64,000 nt of DNA, from NCBI GenBank assembly GCA_012960475.1, contig DUBE01000059.1:62001-126000 (forward strand), in the 5' to 3' direction. The notes under the pieces are model-generated. The model was not told where the DNA came from and searched no databases. It saw only the letters and a list, made by a program, of their open reading frames with translations. The DNA is from Planctomycetota bacterium (lineage in GTDB: Bacteria > Planctomycetota > UBA1135 > GCA-002686595). Positions 36,551 through 43,655 of this stretch are shown here, in pieces (position 1 is the first letter of the stretch; every line of letters begins with the position of its first letter). A program made the position numbers and the translations under genes.

Positions 36551-38518
36551 CTATTTCTCACGTTGGTCTGTGAGAGTTTGCCCTTTGCTATCCGTGTAGG
36601 CCTGAAAGCTCGCTCTCGCCGCTCTGCCGTAGTAGCCGCCAGCGTGCTTGTCGGCCAGTTTCTCCAGTTTGCCAGCAAGGGCTTTGAGCTTTCTGAGGTG
36701 ACTGGCCATCGTCCTCTCTTCAGCCTTGGCACGCTTACTGGGACGGGTGATCTTGTTGTTCTTGGCACTGCTGCTTTCCAATTGATCATTCAACTTGGCT
36801 AGATCCGCGAAGACTGCCAGATAGGCTTTTCCTGCCGCTATCGACTTTCTCACACCGGGGTCTTTGGCTTCAGCAACCCATCTCTCATTGGCCTCGTCAA
36901 ACTCGGGGATCCTGGCGAATCTGCTCCTTGACTCCTTGATTGTCTCGAACTTGGAGTACAGGTCGCCCAGCTTCTCAAGTGCCGAGACTTCCTCGAAGAC
37001 CTTTCGGATGGCGGCCCTGACAGGTGCGATCTCTGCTTCTGCCCTGGAGGCATAGAAGGAATCAGGGTGTTCTTTCTGGAAGTCGTTGACCAGTCCAAAG
37101 AACTTGGCAGGGCTGGTTCTTTCTTTCTTCGCGAAAATGGCACTGAGTTTGTCACCAATGGCTATTGCGCGGATGGCCTTCTCGGTGGTCAGATCTGCAG
37201 CCCAAGTCTCCTTCTGGCTATCGTAGGCTGGAATGCCCGAATGGCTCTTGTCGTTCTTGGCAAGCTCATCTCTCAACTGACAGAAATCGCCACTTTCTCT
37301 GAATCCGTGCATGGCCTCGATGGATCCCTCGACAAGGATCGCCAGGTAATCGTTGAGTTCTCGAGCATGAACTACCTGCTCCTCTTTCTTGCTGCCTGCG
37401 GCGGCGAGGTAAGGTCGAAGGGACTTGTCGGCCTCGTTCAATTTGCCGGAGACGAGGCACTTGTAGACCCTCTTGAGAGGACTATCCAACTCATCGACGT
37501 CAATGCCGGGCACACTACCCGGACTGTTCATGATCAACTTGGCCATGGCCTTTCCCATGGCTTGACCGATGTTCATGTAAGTCTCGGCATTGCCCCCATA
37601 ATGGCCGCTTGAGCCGCCTCCTTTACTGAGAGGGTGTGAATAGACAGAGGCGACCTTGCCCCTATGATCTCTGTACTTGCCCCGTTCACCGTCCATGTTG
37701 AGCGTAGCTTCGAGGATCTGACCTTGAGCGCCTCCTGCACCTTTCTTGGTCTGACCGAGGGTGGCACAAACAAACTTGGCGTTCGGCGAGTCAAAGTCCT
37801 CACGCAATGATTTTATGAGGCAAAGGAGGTTTTTTTCATAATTGGCGGCGTGCTCGACATTGCGAAAATCTTTGTCGCCCTGCCACCAAAAGAAACCAGC
37901 AACCTCGTATTTTCCGGCACCAGGATAGTGCTTGCGCAGCTCTTTCAGAACCTGCTTGGCGGCTGCTATGTCACCGTCATATTGCACTCCGGCATACCAT
38001 GGACCTGATGTCGGCCTCTTGGCTGGATTAGGGTCCCCTGCATAACCTTCAGCACTTGGCGGTAGCAAGTCATAGCCCAGACTGCGATTGCCAATACAAG
38101 ACTTGAGAATCATGACGGGTGCTTTAGTGGCATGCCCGACATAGTGACCAATGCCCATTTCAGGACCAATGTTGCCTTTGATGGTCATCCATTCATTGTT
38201 GTATGTCTTGCTGGGGCCACTACCAGAACACATCACGCGGACAAAGCGCACGTCCTTGCGTACCGTCCAGTCGCCGGCCTCGTCAATGAGATAAGGATAG
38301 AGCCCTTTGTTCTTGCAAGCATCAGCCAACCCTCCGGCGTTGCCAAAGCCCAACATGTTGGATTGTCCCATCAGGATATAAACCTGAACGGGTTTGCTCA
38401 TGTCGGCTCCTTTGCCATCGGGTCTGGGCAGAGTTTCGGGAACTCCCGCTCTGTCATCTGCAAAAAGCCCTACGGCCAGACCAGCTGTCATCATCAAGAT
38501 CAATCCAAACCTAGGCAT
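36551..38518 (-). CDS. SASA acetylesterase with long helical C-terminal half
   Basis: A 655-aa secreted protein. The start at 38518 gives 'MPRFGLILMMTAGLAVGLFAD' and has AAAGGA 7 bases upstream, so a start 9 codons earlier is rejected. The SASA domain spans about 42-330, with 'VQVYILMGQSNMLGFG' (Ser53), 'LKSCIGNRSLGYDLLPPS' and 'AGFFWWQGDKDFRN'. His comes from the 'GHYGGNAETYMNIGQAMG' region. Residues about 345-655 are helical and Lys/Glu/Ala-rich ('KCLVSGKLNEADKSLRPYL'), TPR-like or coiled. The catalytic half is a paralogue of the SASA half of the next gene upstream, so the two probably treat related acetylated glycans. Confidence 0.9.
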   Translation of the reverse strand: MPRFGLILMMTAGLAVGLFADDRAGVPETLPRPDGKGADMSKPVQVYILMGQSNMLGFGNAGGLADACKNKGLYPYLIDEAGDWTVRKDVRFVRVMCSGSGPSKTYNNEWMTIKGNIGPEMGIGHYVGHATKAPVMILKSCIGNRSLGYDLLPPSAEGYAGDPNPAKRPTSGPWYAGVQYDGDIAAAKQVLKELRKHYPGAGKYEVAGFFWWQGDKDFRNVEHAANYEKNLLCLIKSLREDFDSPNAKFVCATLGQTKKGAGGAQGQILEATLNMDGERGKYRDHRGKVASVYSHPLSKGGGSSGHYGGNAETYMNIGQAMGKAMAKLIMNSPGSVPGIDVDELDSPLKRVYKCLVSGKLNEADKSLRPYLAAAGSKKEEQVVHARELNDYLAILVEGSIEAMHGFRESGDFCQLRDELAKNDKSHSGIPAYDSQKETWAADLTTEKAIRAIAIGDKLSAIFAKKERTSPAKFFGLVNDFQKEHPDSFYASRAEAEIAPVRAAIRKVFEEVSALEKLGDLYSKFETIKESRSRFARIPEFDEANERWVAEAKDPGVRKSIAAGKAYLAVFADLAKLNDQLESSSAKNNKITRPSKRAKAEERTMASHLRKLKALAGKLEKLADKHAGGYYGRAARASFQAYTDSKGQTLTDQREK

Positions 38519-38577
38519 CGTTTTTCCTTTTGTTGTGCTTATCATGATTCACTTGCCGCGAAGTGTGCGGTCCGGAC

Positions 38578-40758
38578 TCACTGGTTCTCCAGCAATTTCA
38601 GCATGCCCCGGCCGAGCACGTCGCCGACCATCAGATAGGTCTCGGCGTTGCCGTTGTAGTGGAAGCCCTGGTTTCGAGGAGAGATGGAGGCGTCCTTCCA
38701 GAAGTCCCGGATCTCGACGGTCAGGACGTTCCCGGCGAACTCCGGATACTTGCCCGTCTCTCCGCTCACGGCGAGCTGAGCGTTGGCGACCGTCAGATGA
38801 GGACCGGCCATCTCCCACCCCCCGAACCCGATCGTGCCGATCACGAAGGGTGCATTCGCAGCGTCGAACTCGGCTCGCAGGCTCTGGATCAGCCTCACGA
38901 GGTTGAACTCATAGCGGCTGGCGTGTGCGGCGTTTCCGTCCTTATGCCCCTGCCACCAGGCGAAGCCCGCGATCTCGTAGCCCTGTTCCTCGTATTGAGG
39001 GAAGTGCACGGCAAAGTTGTCCAACACCTCGTGGACAGCCTCGAAGCACTGGTCGTACTGCAGGCCTGCATACCAGTCGACCTCCTTGCCCGGGTCGTCT
39101 GGGGTCCAGGAGGGGATCTTGTCGCCAGACCCTGCATAGGTCCGACCCTCGTAGGTGAACCTTGCGCTGTCGGGCGGCAAAAAGTCCCAGCCCAGGCTAC
39201 GGTTGCCCTGAGAGGTCTTGATGATGATGACCGGTTCGTCGTGGTGCTCGCCCAGCACGTGGCCGAACTGGAGCTCCGGTCCGATGGAGTTCGCGGTGGC
39301 GCCGCAACCGACCGACAACCACTGGTTCGCCGTCGCGGTGACGAGGCCCTTGTACCAGACGTCGTCACGCACAGCCCACCGGCCCTCGGCGTCCAGGAGA
39401 TGAGGGAACTTGCCGTTCGTCTTCACGACCGTCGAGAGGGTGCCGGGCAAATCTGTTCGCCAGAGCCAGCCGAGCCCGTTCGCCGCTTCGGTCAAGAACG
39501 TGATCTTGAAGGGGTGTCTCTCACCCTCCTTGAACTGGAAACCGGTCCGCGCCGCCTCTTGGCCGGGCTCTCTCCGATAGACCTCAACGCCCGCCACCTC
39601 CATGACATTGTAGGTCGAGTCGGAGTAGCCGGGGTTGAACTCAAAGACGCCGTCGTCGGCGAGCTCGATGAACCCCCTGACGACCTGGGTGCCGCCGCCA
39701 GGGAAGGATGTGGGCTCGACTCCGCCGTAGACAGGCAGCTTCTTGGTCGCGGTCGGGGTCATTGAGTCGTAGTCCGCCTCGGCGGAGTACGGGCCTGCAT
39801 AGACCGAGACGACCGGCTCGATGATCTGCTTGCCCCAGCGCGTGCTCCCGCCACTGACCTGCCCGATGCCCACCATGTTGGACTGGCCCGACAGGATGTA
39901 GACCTTGACGGGCTTGTCGGTGGCGGGCGGCTTGCTGAGCTCCTCGGGCGATTCACTGGATCCCTGCGCCCCGGTGAGCGCATGACGGACGGCGAAGTCC
40001 GTCAGCTCCTCTGACTGGAACCAGCCGCTCCACATGTCGTGCCCGCGGCCCTCGATCACGGAGATCTCGGCTGGGCCACCCAGCGCCGTGTAGCGAGCCC
40101 CGAGCGCGCCCGAGTTGGCCTCGAGCGGGACCGTGCCGTCGCGGTCCCCGTGGATGTGGAAGATCGGGACGCGCGCCTTAGCGAGGGGCGCGAGACGATT
40201 GATGGGGTTGTGCGTGCTGAGGTTCGTCCGGAGCTCTTTCGCGCTCATCCCGTACGCGGGCGCCGCCTTCCCGAGGCCGGGATAGCTCGCGAGGTCGCAG
40301 ACAGGATAGATGCCTGCGACGCCGGCTACGCAGCTGGGGTGCTCGACTGCCCAGTTGTAGAGCATCAGTCCCCCGCGGCTCCGAGCGAGCAGCACCGGTC
40401 GCGAGGCGTACCCGCGCTTCGTGGTGAGGTGCTCGTACAACTCCTGATAGTGCTTCGTCCCGTCCGGGCTGCCGTAGGACTCGCCCACGTCGATCCCGGC
40501 GATCGCGATCCCAGCGGCGAGAAAACGGTCGAACATCCAGGTCTCCGCTCGGCTCGGCAGACCTCGAAGTGTCGGCGCGTACCAGACCCAGGGCAGCGGT
40601 CCGTCACGGCGCGCCACCGCCAACGGCTCGATCACGAAGGCGGTGCGTCCGTCGACTTGAAAGACCTCACCCGGTCGCGGAAGGTCCTTGGTCTGGGCGG
40701 ACGCGACCTGGGCAAACGTGAAGAGCCCGCTGAGAAGGAGAATAGGGAGGAATCTCAT
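38578..40758 (-). CDS. alpha/beta-hydrolase fused to SASA acetylesterase
   Basis: A 726-aa two-enzyme protein. A Sec signal (1-21, 'MRFLPILLLSGLFTFAQVASA') fixes the start at 40758, with GGGAGGA 6 bases before it. Residues about 25-260 are an alpha/beta-hydrolase: 'PVLLARSRGGLMLYNW' (Ser127, with A where Gly is usual), 'IFHIHGDRDGTVP' (Asp) and 'IEGRGHDMW' (His240). Residues about 280-726 are a SASA esterase: 'KVYILSGQSNMVGIGQ' (Ser293), 'QGNRSLGWDFLPPDS', 'GFAWWQGHKDGN' and 'GFHYNGNAETYLMVG' with His. A beta-rich insert (about 345-450) lies within the SASA half. Fusing two esterase folds suggests removal of two ester types from one substrate. First gene of the glycan block on this strand. 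Confidence 0.9.
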   Translation of the reverse strand: MRFLPILLLSGLFTFAQVASAQTKDLPRPGEVFQVDGRTAFVIEPLAVARRDGPLPWVWYAPTLRGLPSRAETWMFDRFLAAGIAIAGIDVGESYGSPDGTKHYQELYEHLTTKRGYASRPVLLARSRGGLMLYNWAVEHPSCVAGVAGIYPVCDLASYPGLGKAAPAYGMSAKELRTNLSTHNPINRLAPLAKARVPIFHIHGDRDGTVPLEANSGALGARYTALGGPAEISVIEGRGHDMWSGWFQSEELTDFAVRHALTGAQGSSESPEELSKPPATDKPVKVYILSGQSNMVGIGQVSGGSTRWGKQIIEPVVSVYAGPYSAEADYDSMTPTATKKLPVYGGVEPTSFPGGGTQVVRGFIELADDGVFEFNPGYSDSTYNVMEVAGVEVYRREPGQEAARTGFQFKEGERHPFKITFLTEAANGLGWLWRTDLPGTLSTVVKTNGKFPHLLDAEGRWAVRDDVWYKGLVTATANQWLSVGCGATANSIGPELQFGHVLGEHHDEPVIIIKTSQGNRSLGWDFLPPDSARFTYEGRTYAGSGDKIPSWTPDDPGKEVDWYAGLQYDQCFEAVHEVLDNFAVHFPQYEEQGYEIAGFAWWQGHKDGNAAHASRYEFNLVRLIQSLRAEFDAANAPFVIGTIGFGGWEMAGPHLTVANAQLAVSGETGKYPEFAGNVLTVEIRDFWKDASISPRNQGFHYNGNAETYLMVGDVLGRGMLKLLENQ

Positions 40759-40902
40759 GGCGACAAAGATAGCGCTTGGAGGCAGATCGCGTGCGCTCTC
40801 AATTCGTGGGGGCGAGTAATAACTGTACAACGGTTCTTGTAGACACAATCTGGTCCTCCAGAGCTCTGCTCGGCGTCGATCCACAGGCCCTGCTCACAAG
40901 AG

Positions 40903-40930
40903 GCAGGTTCGAATCCTGCCCGCGCTACCA
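40903..40930 (+). pseudogene. tRNA 3'-end fragment A
   Basis: A perfect T-arm (GCAGG, loop TTCGAAT, CCTGC at 40903-40919) is followed by a 7-base acceptor strand CCGCGCT, discriminator A and encoded CCA ending exactly at 40930. No matching 5' acceptor strand (AGCGCGG), D-arm or anticodon arm lies upstream, so only the last 28 bases of a tRNA are present. Confidence 0.75.
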
Positions 40931-41032
40931 CTTCCAAGAGACTTCACTGGCCTGCTCCTGACAGGTTCAGGGTTGAGGAACGGTTTTTGGGACCCCAGCA
41001 TCAACAGCTTTTCGCTTCAGGAAGAGGGCCGC

Positions 41033-42400
41033 CTACTTCCGCGCGGGAACCGGCGCGCCGACATTCTCGCGCCATTCCTTCAGGATGCGGTGCAGCTCGT
41101 CGCGCTTGTCTGGCTTCTCCTCCGCGAGGTTGTTGCGTTCCCGGATGTCGTCGACGAGGTCGTAGAGCTCGAGGGTACCGTCCTCGAAGTACTCGTGAAG
41201 CTTGAAGCGTCCCATACGGATCACGCCGCAGGGGCGGGTTCGAAATAGCGGATCGCGCTGTTCGTGGGTCACCGAGTAGCTCTGCAGGTAGGCAGGGAAG
41301 TGCCAGAACAGCGGCCGCTCATCGAGACCGGCGACGTCGCCACCCTTGAACAGAGGCACGAGATCGACGCCGTCGAGGACCTGGTCGGGGCGCTCGGCAC
41401 CCGCTATCGCAAGCAGGGTCGGATAGAGGTCCACCCCGGTGATGGGCGTTCCCGTCTTGCCGGCCGTGACGACGCCGGGCCAATGGACGAAGAACGGCAC
41501 TCGAATGCCGCCCTCGTAATAGTTGCCCTTGTAGCCCCAGAGCGGATCCATGTCGGTCGCCGGGCCATAGCCGCCGTTGTCCGAGGTGAAGATGATCACC
41601 GTGTCGTCGAGCAGCTCGAGAGCTTCGAGCTTCGCGATCAGCTTGCCGACACCGTCGTCGACGGCCTGGATCATGGTGGCCATCTCAACGTGCTTGTGCA
41701 GCTTGCCGGGCGCCTTCTCCTGGTACTTGGGGAGCAGCTCGAGCTTGGCGTGCAGCGGTGTGTGGACCGCGAGGTGGGAGAGATAGGCGCACCAGCGCTT
41801 GTCCTTGCTCGCTTCGATGAAGTCGATGCACCGGTCGGTGAGCACGTCGGTGAGGTAGGCTCCGTCGGGGCCGCGGTGGCCCTTGAAGCCGGGCAGGCGC
41901 CGGTAGTCGACGGAGACATCGAAGCCCTGCTTCTTGGGGGTAGTGCCCAGGTGCCACTTCCCGAACATGCCAGTGCGGTACCCAGCGGCCTGCAGGCTCT
42001 CCGCCCAGGTCACGATATCGGGGCGCAGGGTCGTAGTGCCGGGGATGTGAGTAAGCAGACGATCCTTCTCCTTACCGCGCGGCCGCGTCCCGACGTTGAA
42101 GATCTTGTGTCGTGGCGTGTACTGTCCCGACAGCAAGCAGGCGCGTGCCGGGGCGCAGTTGGCAGCACAGGAATAGGCATCCGTGAACACCAGTCCCCGC
42201 TCGGCCAGGGCGTCGAGGTTGGGGGTCTCGTAAAAGTCCGAGCCCATGTAGCCCGTGTCACGCCAACCGAAGTCGTCGAGGTAGATGAACAGGATGTTCG
42301 GCGGTTCGCCGGCGACCGCAAGCCGTGGCAGCGAGAGAAGCAGCAAGGCTACCAGCACGGCCCTTGGCCAAGCTGTTCGTTTCCGTCGTCTTTGTCTCAT
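41033..42400 (-). CDS. exported sulfatase (formylglycine type)
   Basis: A 455-aa arylsulfatase-family enzyme. The signal peptide 'MRQRRRKRTAWPRAVLVALLLL' places the start at 42400. 'NILFIYLDDFGWRD' supplies metal-binding Asp residues (42-43). 'CAPARACLLSG' gives C82-x-P-x-R86, the site where Cys is converted to formylglycine. 'GMFGKWHLG' and 'VIIFTSDNGGYG' are further active-site motifs. It hydrolyses sulfate esters, probably on polysaccharides, outside the cytoplasm. The gene lies alone between two tRNA 3'-end fragments (40930 and 42515), in the opposite orientation to them, which suggests arrival as a mobile cassette. No formylglycine-generating enzyme is encoded in the window. Confidence 0.93.
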   Translation of the reverse strand: MRQRRRKRTAWPRAVLVALLLLSLPRLAVAGEPPNILFIYLDDFGWRDTGYMGSDFYETPNLDALAERGLVFTDAYSCAANCAPARACLLSGQYTPRHKIFNVGTRPRGKEKDRLLTHIPGTTTLRPDIVTWAESLQAAGYRTGMFGKWHLGTTPKKQGFDVSVDYRRLPGFKGHRGPDGAYLTDVLTDRCIDFIEASKDKRWCAYLSHLAVHTPLHAKLELLPKYQEKAPGKLHKHVEMATMIQAVDDGVGKLIAKLEALELLDDTVIIFTSDNGGYGPATDMDPLWGYKGNYYEGGIRVPFFVHWPGVVTAGKTGTPITGVDLYPTLLAIAGAERPDQVLDGVDLVPLFKGGDVAGLDERPLFWHFPAYLQSYSVTHEQRDPLFRTRPCGVIRMGRFKLHEYFEDGTLELYDLVDDIRERNNLAEEKPDKRDELHRILKEWRENVGAPVPARK

Positions 42401-42485
42401 GGACTGTTGGGCCTGTTCAGGTGGCCGACTGTGGGCGCTGCAGGTGGGTGCACCAGTTGCCACGGATTCTGACTAACCTTCGTCT

Positions 42486-42515
42486 CCGGGGATTCGAATC
42501 CTACCGTCTCCGTCA
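42486..42515 (+). pseudogene. tRNA-Ser-like 3'-end fragment B
   Basis: Contains 'GGGGATTCGAATCC' and the class II serine-tRNA style ending CCTAC-CGTCTCC-G, then TCA in place of CCA. The T-stem is decayed. The match to fragment C at 43286-43317 continues past the CCA position for another 11 bases ('TCTTGCCCAG' against 'TCCTGCACAG'). Confidence 0.65.
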
Positions 42516-42523
42516 TCTTGCCC

Positions 42524-42544
42524 AGGAGTATAATGTCTACCTAG
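42524..42544 (+). promoter_or_regulatory. ribosome site with a three-codon mini-ORF before the Cys-rich gene
   Basis: AGGAG (42524-42528) is followed 4 bases later by ATG TCT ACC TAG (42533-42544), giving the peptide MST. The main gene's ATG is at 42548, only 3 bases after that stop. Ribosomes ending the mini-ORF could restart at the gene. TATAAT at 42529-42534 overlaps and might instead be a -10 box, but no -35 element is visible. Confidence 0.35.
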
Positions 42545-42547
42545 ATT

Positions 42548-43234
42548 ATGGAAGTTCAAAACTGTGAAGGCTGCGAAGATTCGCTTAGAGACGACTGGGT
42601 AAAAAAATTCCCGGGTATCACCTACTGCGCTCTTTGTGTAGAACAGCAACCTGAACAACTAGACACAGATATCTTCCAGGAGTGCTCTTGCTGTGGCACC
42701 CTCTTAGCAAACCACCATCAGATCGCCTGCCCGATATGTGATGGATGCGACGGTGAGTGCGGCCACATGATTGCATACAGCCCAATTCTCTTTGGTGCGG
42801 ACGGGCCACAATTGCTCGGAAGGGAAGACTCAAAGGGGATTGAGAGACTGGTAGAGGCCCACGAAAAATACGGAACTGCATTCTGGGATGCCATGCAGCG
42901 AATAGGAGATGATGAAAAATTTCTAACCCTCTGGGCGGACCTTCAGGACAAGAACAGCGACTCCCTTAAAGCCATCTATGGGGACGACTGGAAGTTTGAA
43001 GACCACGACAAGTGGGCGAGCGGTTCGTACGAATGGGAGACTCTTGTAATCCTCCTTGGAGAAATCGACGTTTGCTTGGTAGACAATGAGGGCGGTGGCG
43101 CTGCCGGAGCATGCTGGGAATCCAAGAATGTCTATGCTGGGGACCGGGAAGCTGCCCTGAAGCTTGCGAATCAGAATGCCGACAAGTGCGCGAGCAACTT
43201 ACAAGACATCACAAGCCAGATAGCGAAGCTATAG
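42548..43234 (+). CDS. small Cys-rich protein of unknown function
   Basis: I do not recognise this 228-aa protein. Its first about 75 residues hold many cysteines in pairs ('CEGCEDS', 'CALC', 'CSCCGTLL', 'CPICDGCDGECGH'), which suggests two or more zinc-binding knuckles. The rest is acidic and Trp-rich, mostly helical ('FWDAMQRIGDDEKFLTLWADL', 'DDWKFEDHDKWASGSYEWETL'). No signal peptide or membrane segment, so cytoplasmic. Base composition is visibly more AT-rich than its neighbours, and it lies alone between tRNA 3'-end fragments B and C that form an 802-bp direct-repeat cassette, so recent horizontal arrival is likely. Its own strong ribosome site is unclear because of the mini-ORF in front. 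Confidence 0.75.
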   Translation: MEVQNCEGCEDSLRDDWVKKFPGITYCALCVEQQPEQLDTDIFQECSCCGTLLANHHQIACPICDGCDGECGHMIAYSPILFGADGPQLLGREDSKGIERLVEAHEKYGTAFWDAMQRIGDDEKFLTLWADLQDKNSDSLKAIYGDDWKFEDHDKWASGSYEWETLVILLGEIDVCLVDNEGGGAAGACWESKNVYAGDREAALKLANQNADKCASNLQDITSQIAKL

Positions 43235-43247
43235 CGCCCATACAGTA

Positions 43248-43317
43248 GAGGCTTTACCGGTTTTGAAAACCAGCGTGTGGCAACCTACCAGGGGTTCGAA
43301 TCCTCCCGCCTCCGCCA
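43248..43317 (+). pseudogene. truncated tRNA-Ser(UGA), 3' part (fragment C)
   Basis: Covers the end of the D-arm, an anticodon arm 'CCGGTTTTGAAAACCAG' with anticodon TGA, a long variable arm ('TGTGGCAACCTACC'), a T-arm 'GGGGTTCGAATCCTCC', an acceptor strand CGCCTCC, G and encoded CCA ending at 43317. The first about 20 bases (acceptor 5' strand GGAGGCG and most of the D-arm) are missing; upstream sequence does not match. This is a 3' remnant, as left by integrase-type insertion into a tRNA gene. Confidence 0.75.
43259..43275. repeat. anticodon-loop direct repeat, left copy
   Basis: The 17 bases at the anticodon arm of fragment C (around 'TTTGAAAACCAGCG') recur at 47572-47588 with one mismatch. 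This could be the left end of a 4.3-kb insert. Confidence 0.55.
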
Positions 43318-43655
43318 TCCTGCACAGCGGCACAAGGAACGGCTGGGCGGAGACACAACCCCGCTCAGTGCCCCACTCCAGTCTTTTGGGTGTTCATGGA
43401 TGAATCCGACGGGCTCATTGATAGACGTTGGTGTCTGTCTCAATTTATCAGAGTTGATTTGGATCTACCGTTGCTAACAATAAGCCCCGCTGTGAAGCGG
43501 AATAGGTTCTGAAAGATTGCTTTGGAAATCGGTCCCTGGCCGCCCGGGACCTCGGGATCACTTGAAGAGCCCCCGACGGGCCAAATCCTGCTTCGAGGGC
43601 ATTGGAACACTTATCCGGATCCCCGGAGACTCCCGGCTGCTATCATCCCGTCGCC
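43318..43655. other. intergenic region, no gene recognised
   Basis: About 340 bases between tRNA fragment C and the lectin-domain gene. A small hairpin (CCGCT-gtga-AGCGG near 43488-43501) is the only structure I see. A 66-codon open frame starting at 43277 overlaps the tRNA fragment and is not believable. Confidence 0.5.

Noticed and set aside
43248-43317. Complete functional tRNA-Ser
   Set aside because: The 5' acceptor strand and most of the D-arm are missing and the T- and anticodon stems carry mismatches.
40850-43330. Integron cassette array
   Set aside because: No attC-type core sites (GTTRRRY pairs) or integrase found; the shared boundaries are tRNA 3' ends instead.
43277-43477. 66-codon open frame after tRNA fragment C
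   Set aside because: Starts inside the tRNA remnant and has no recognisable feature.
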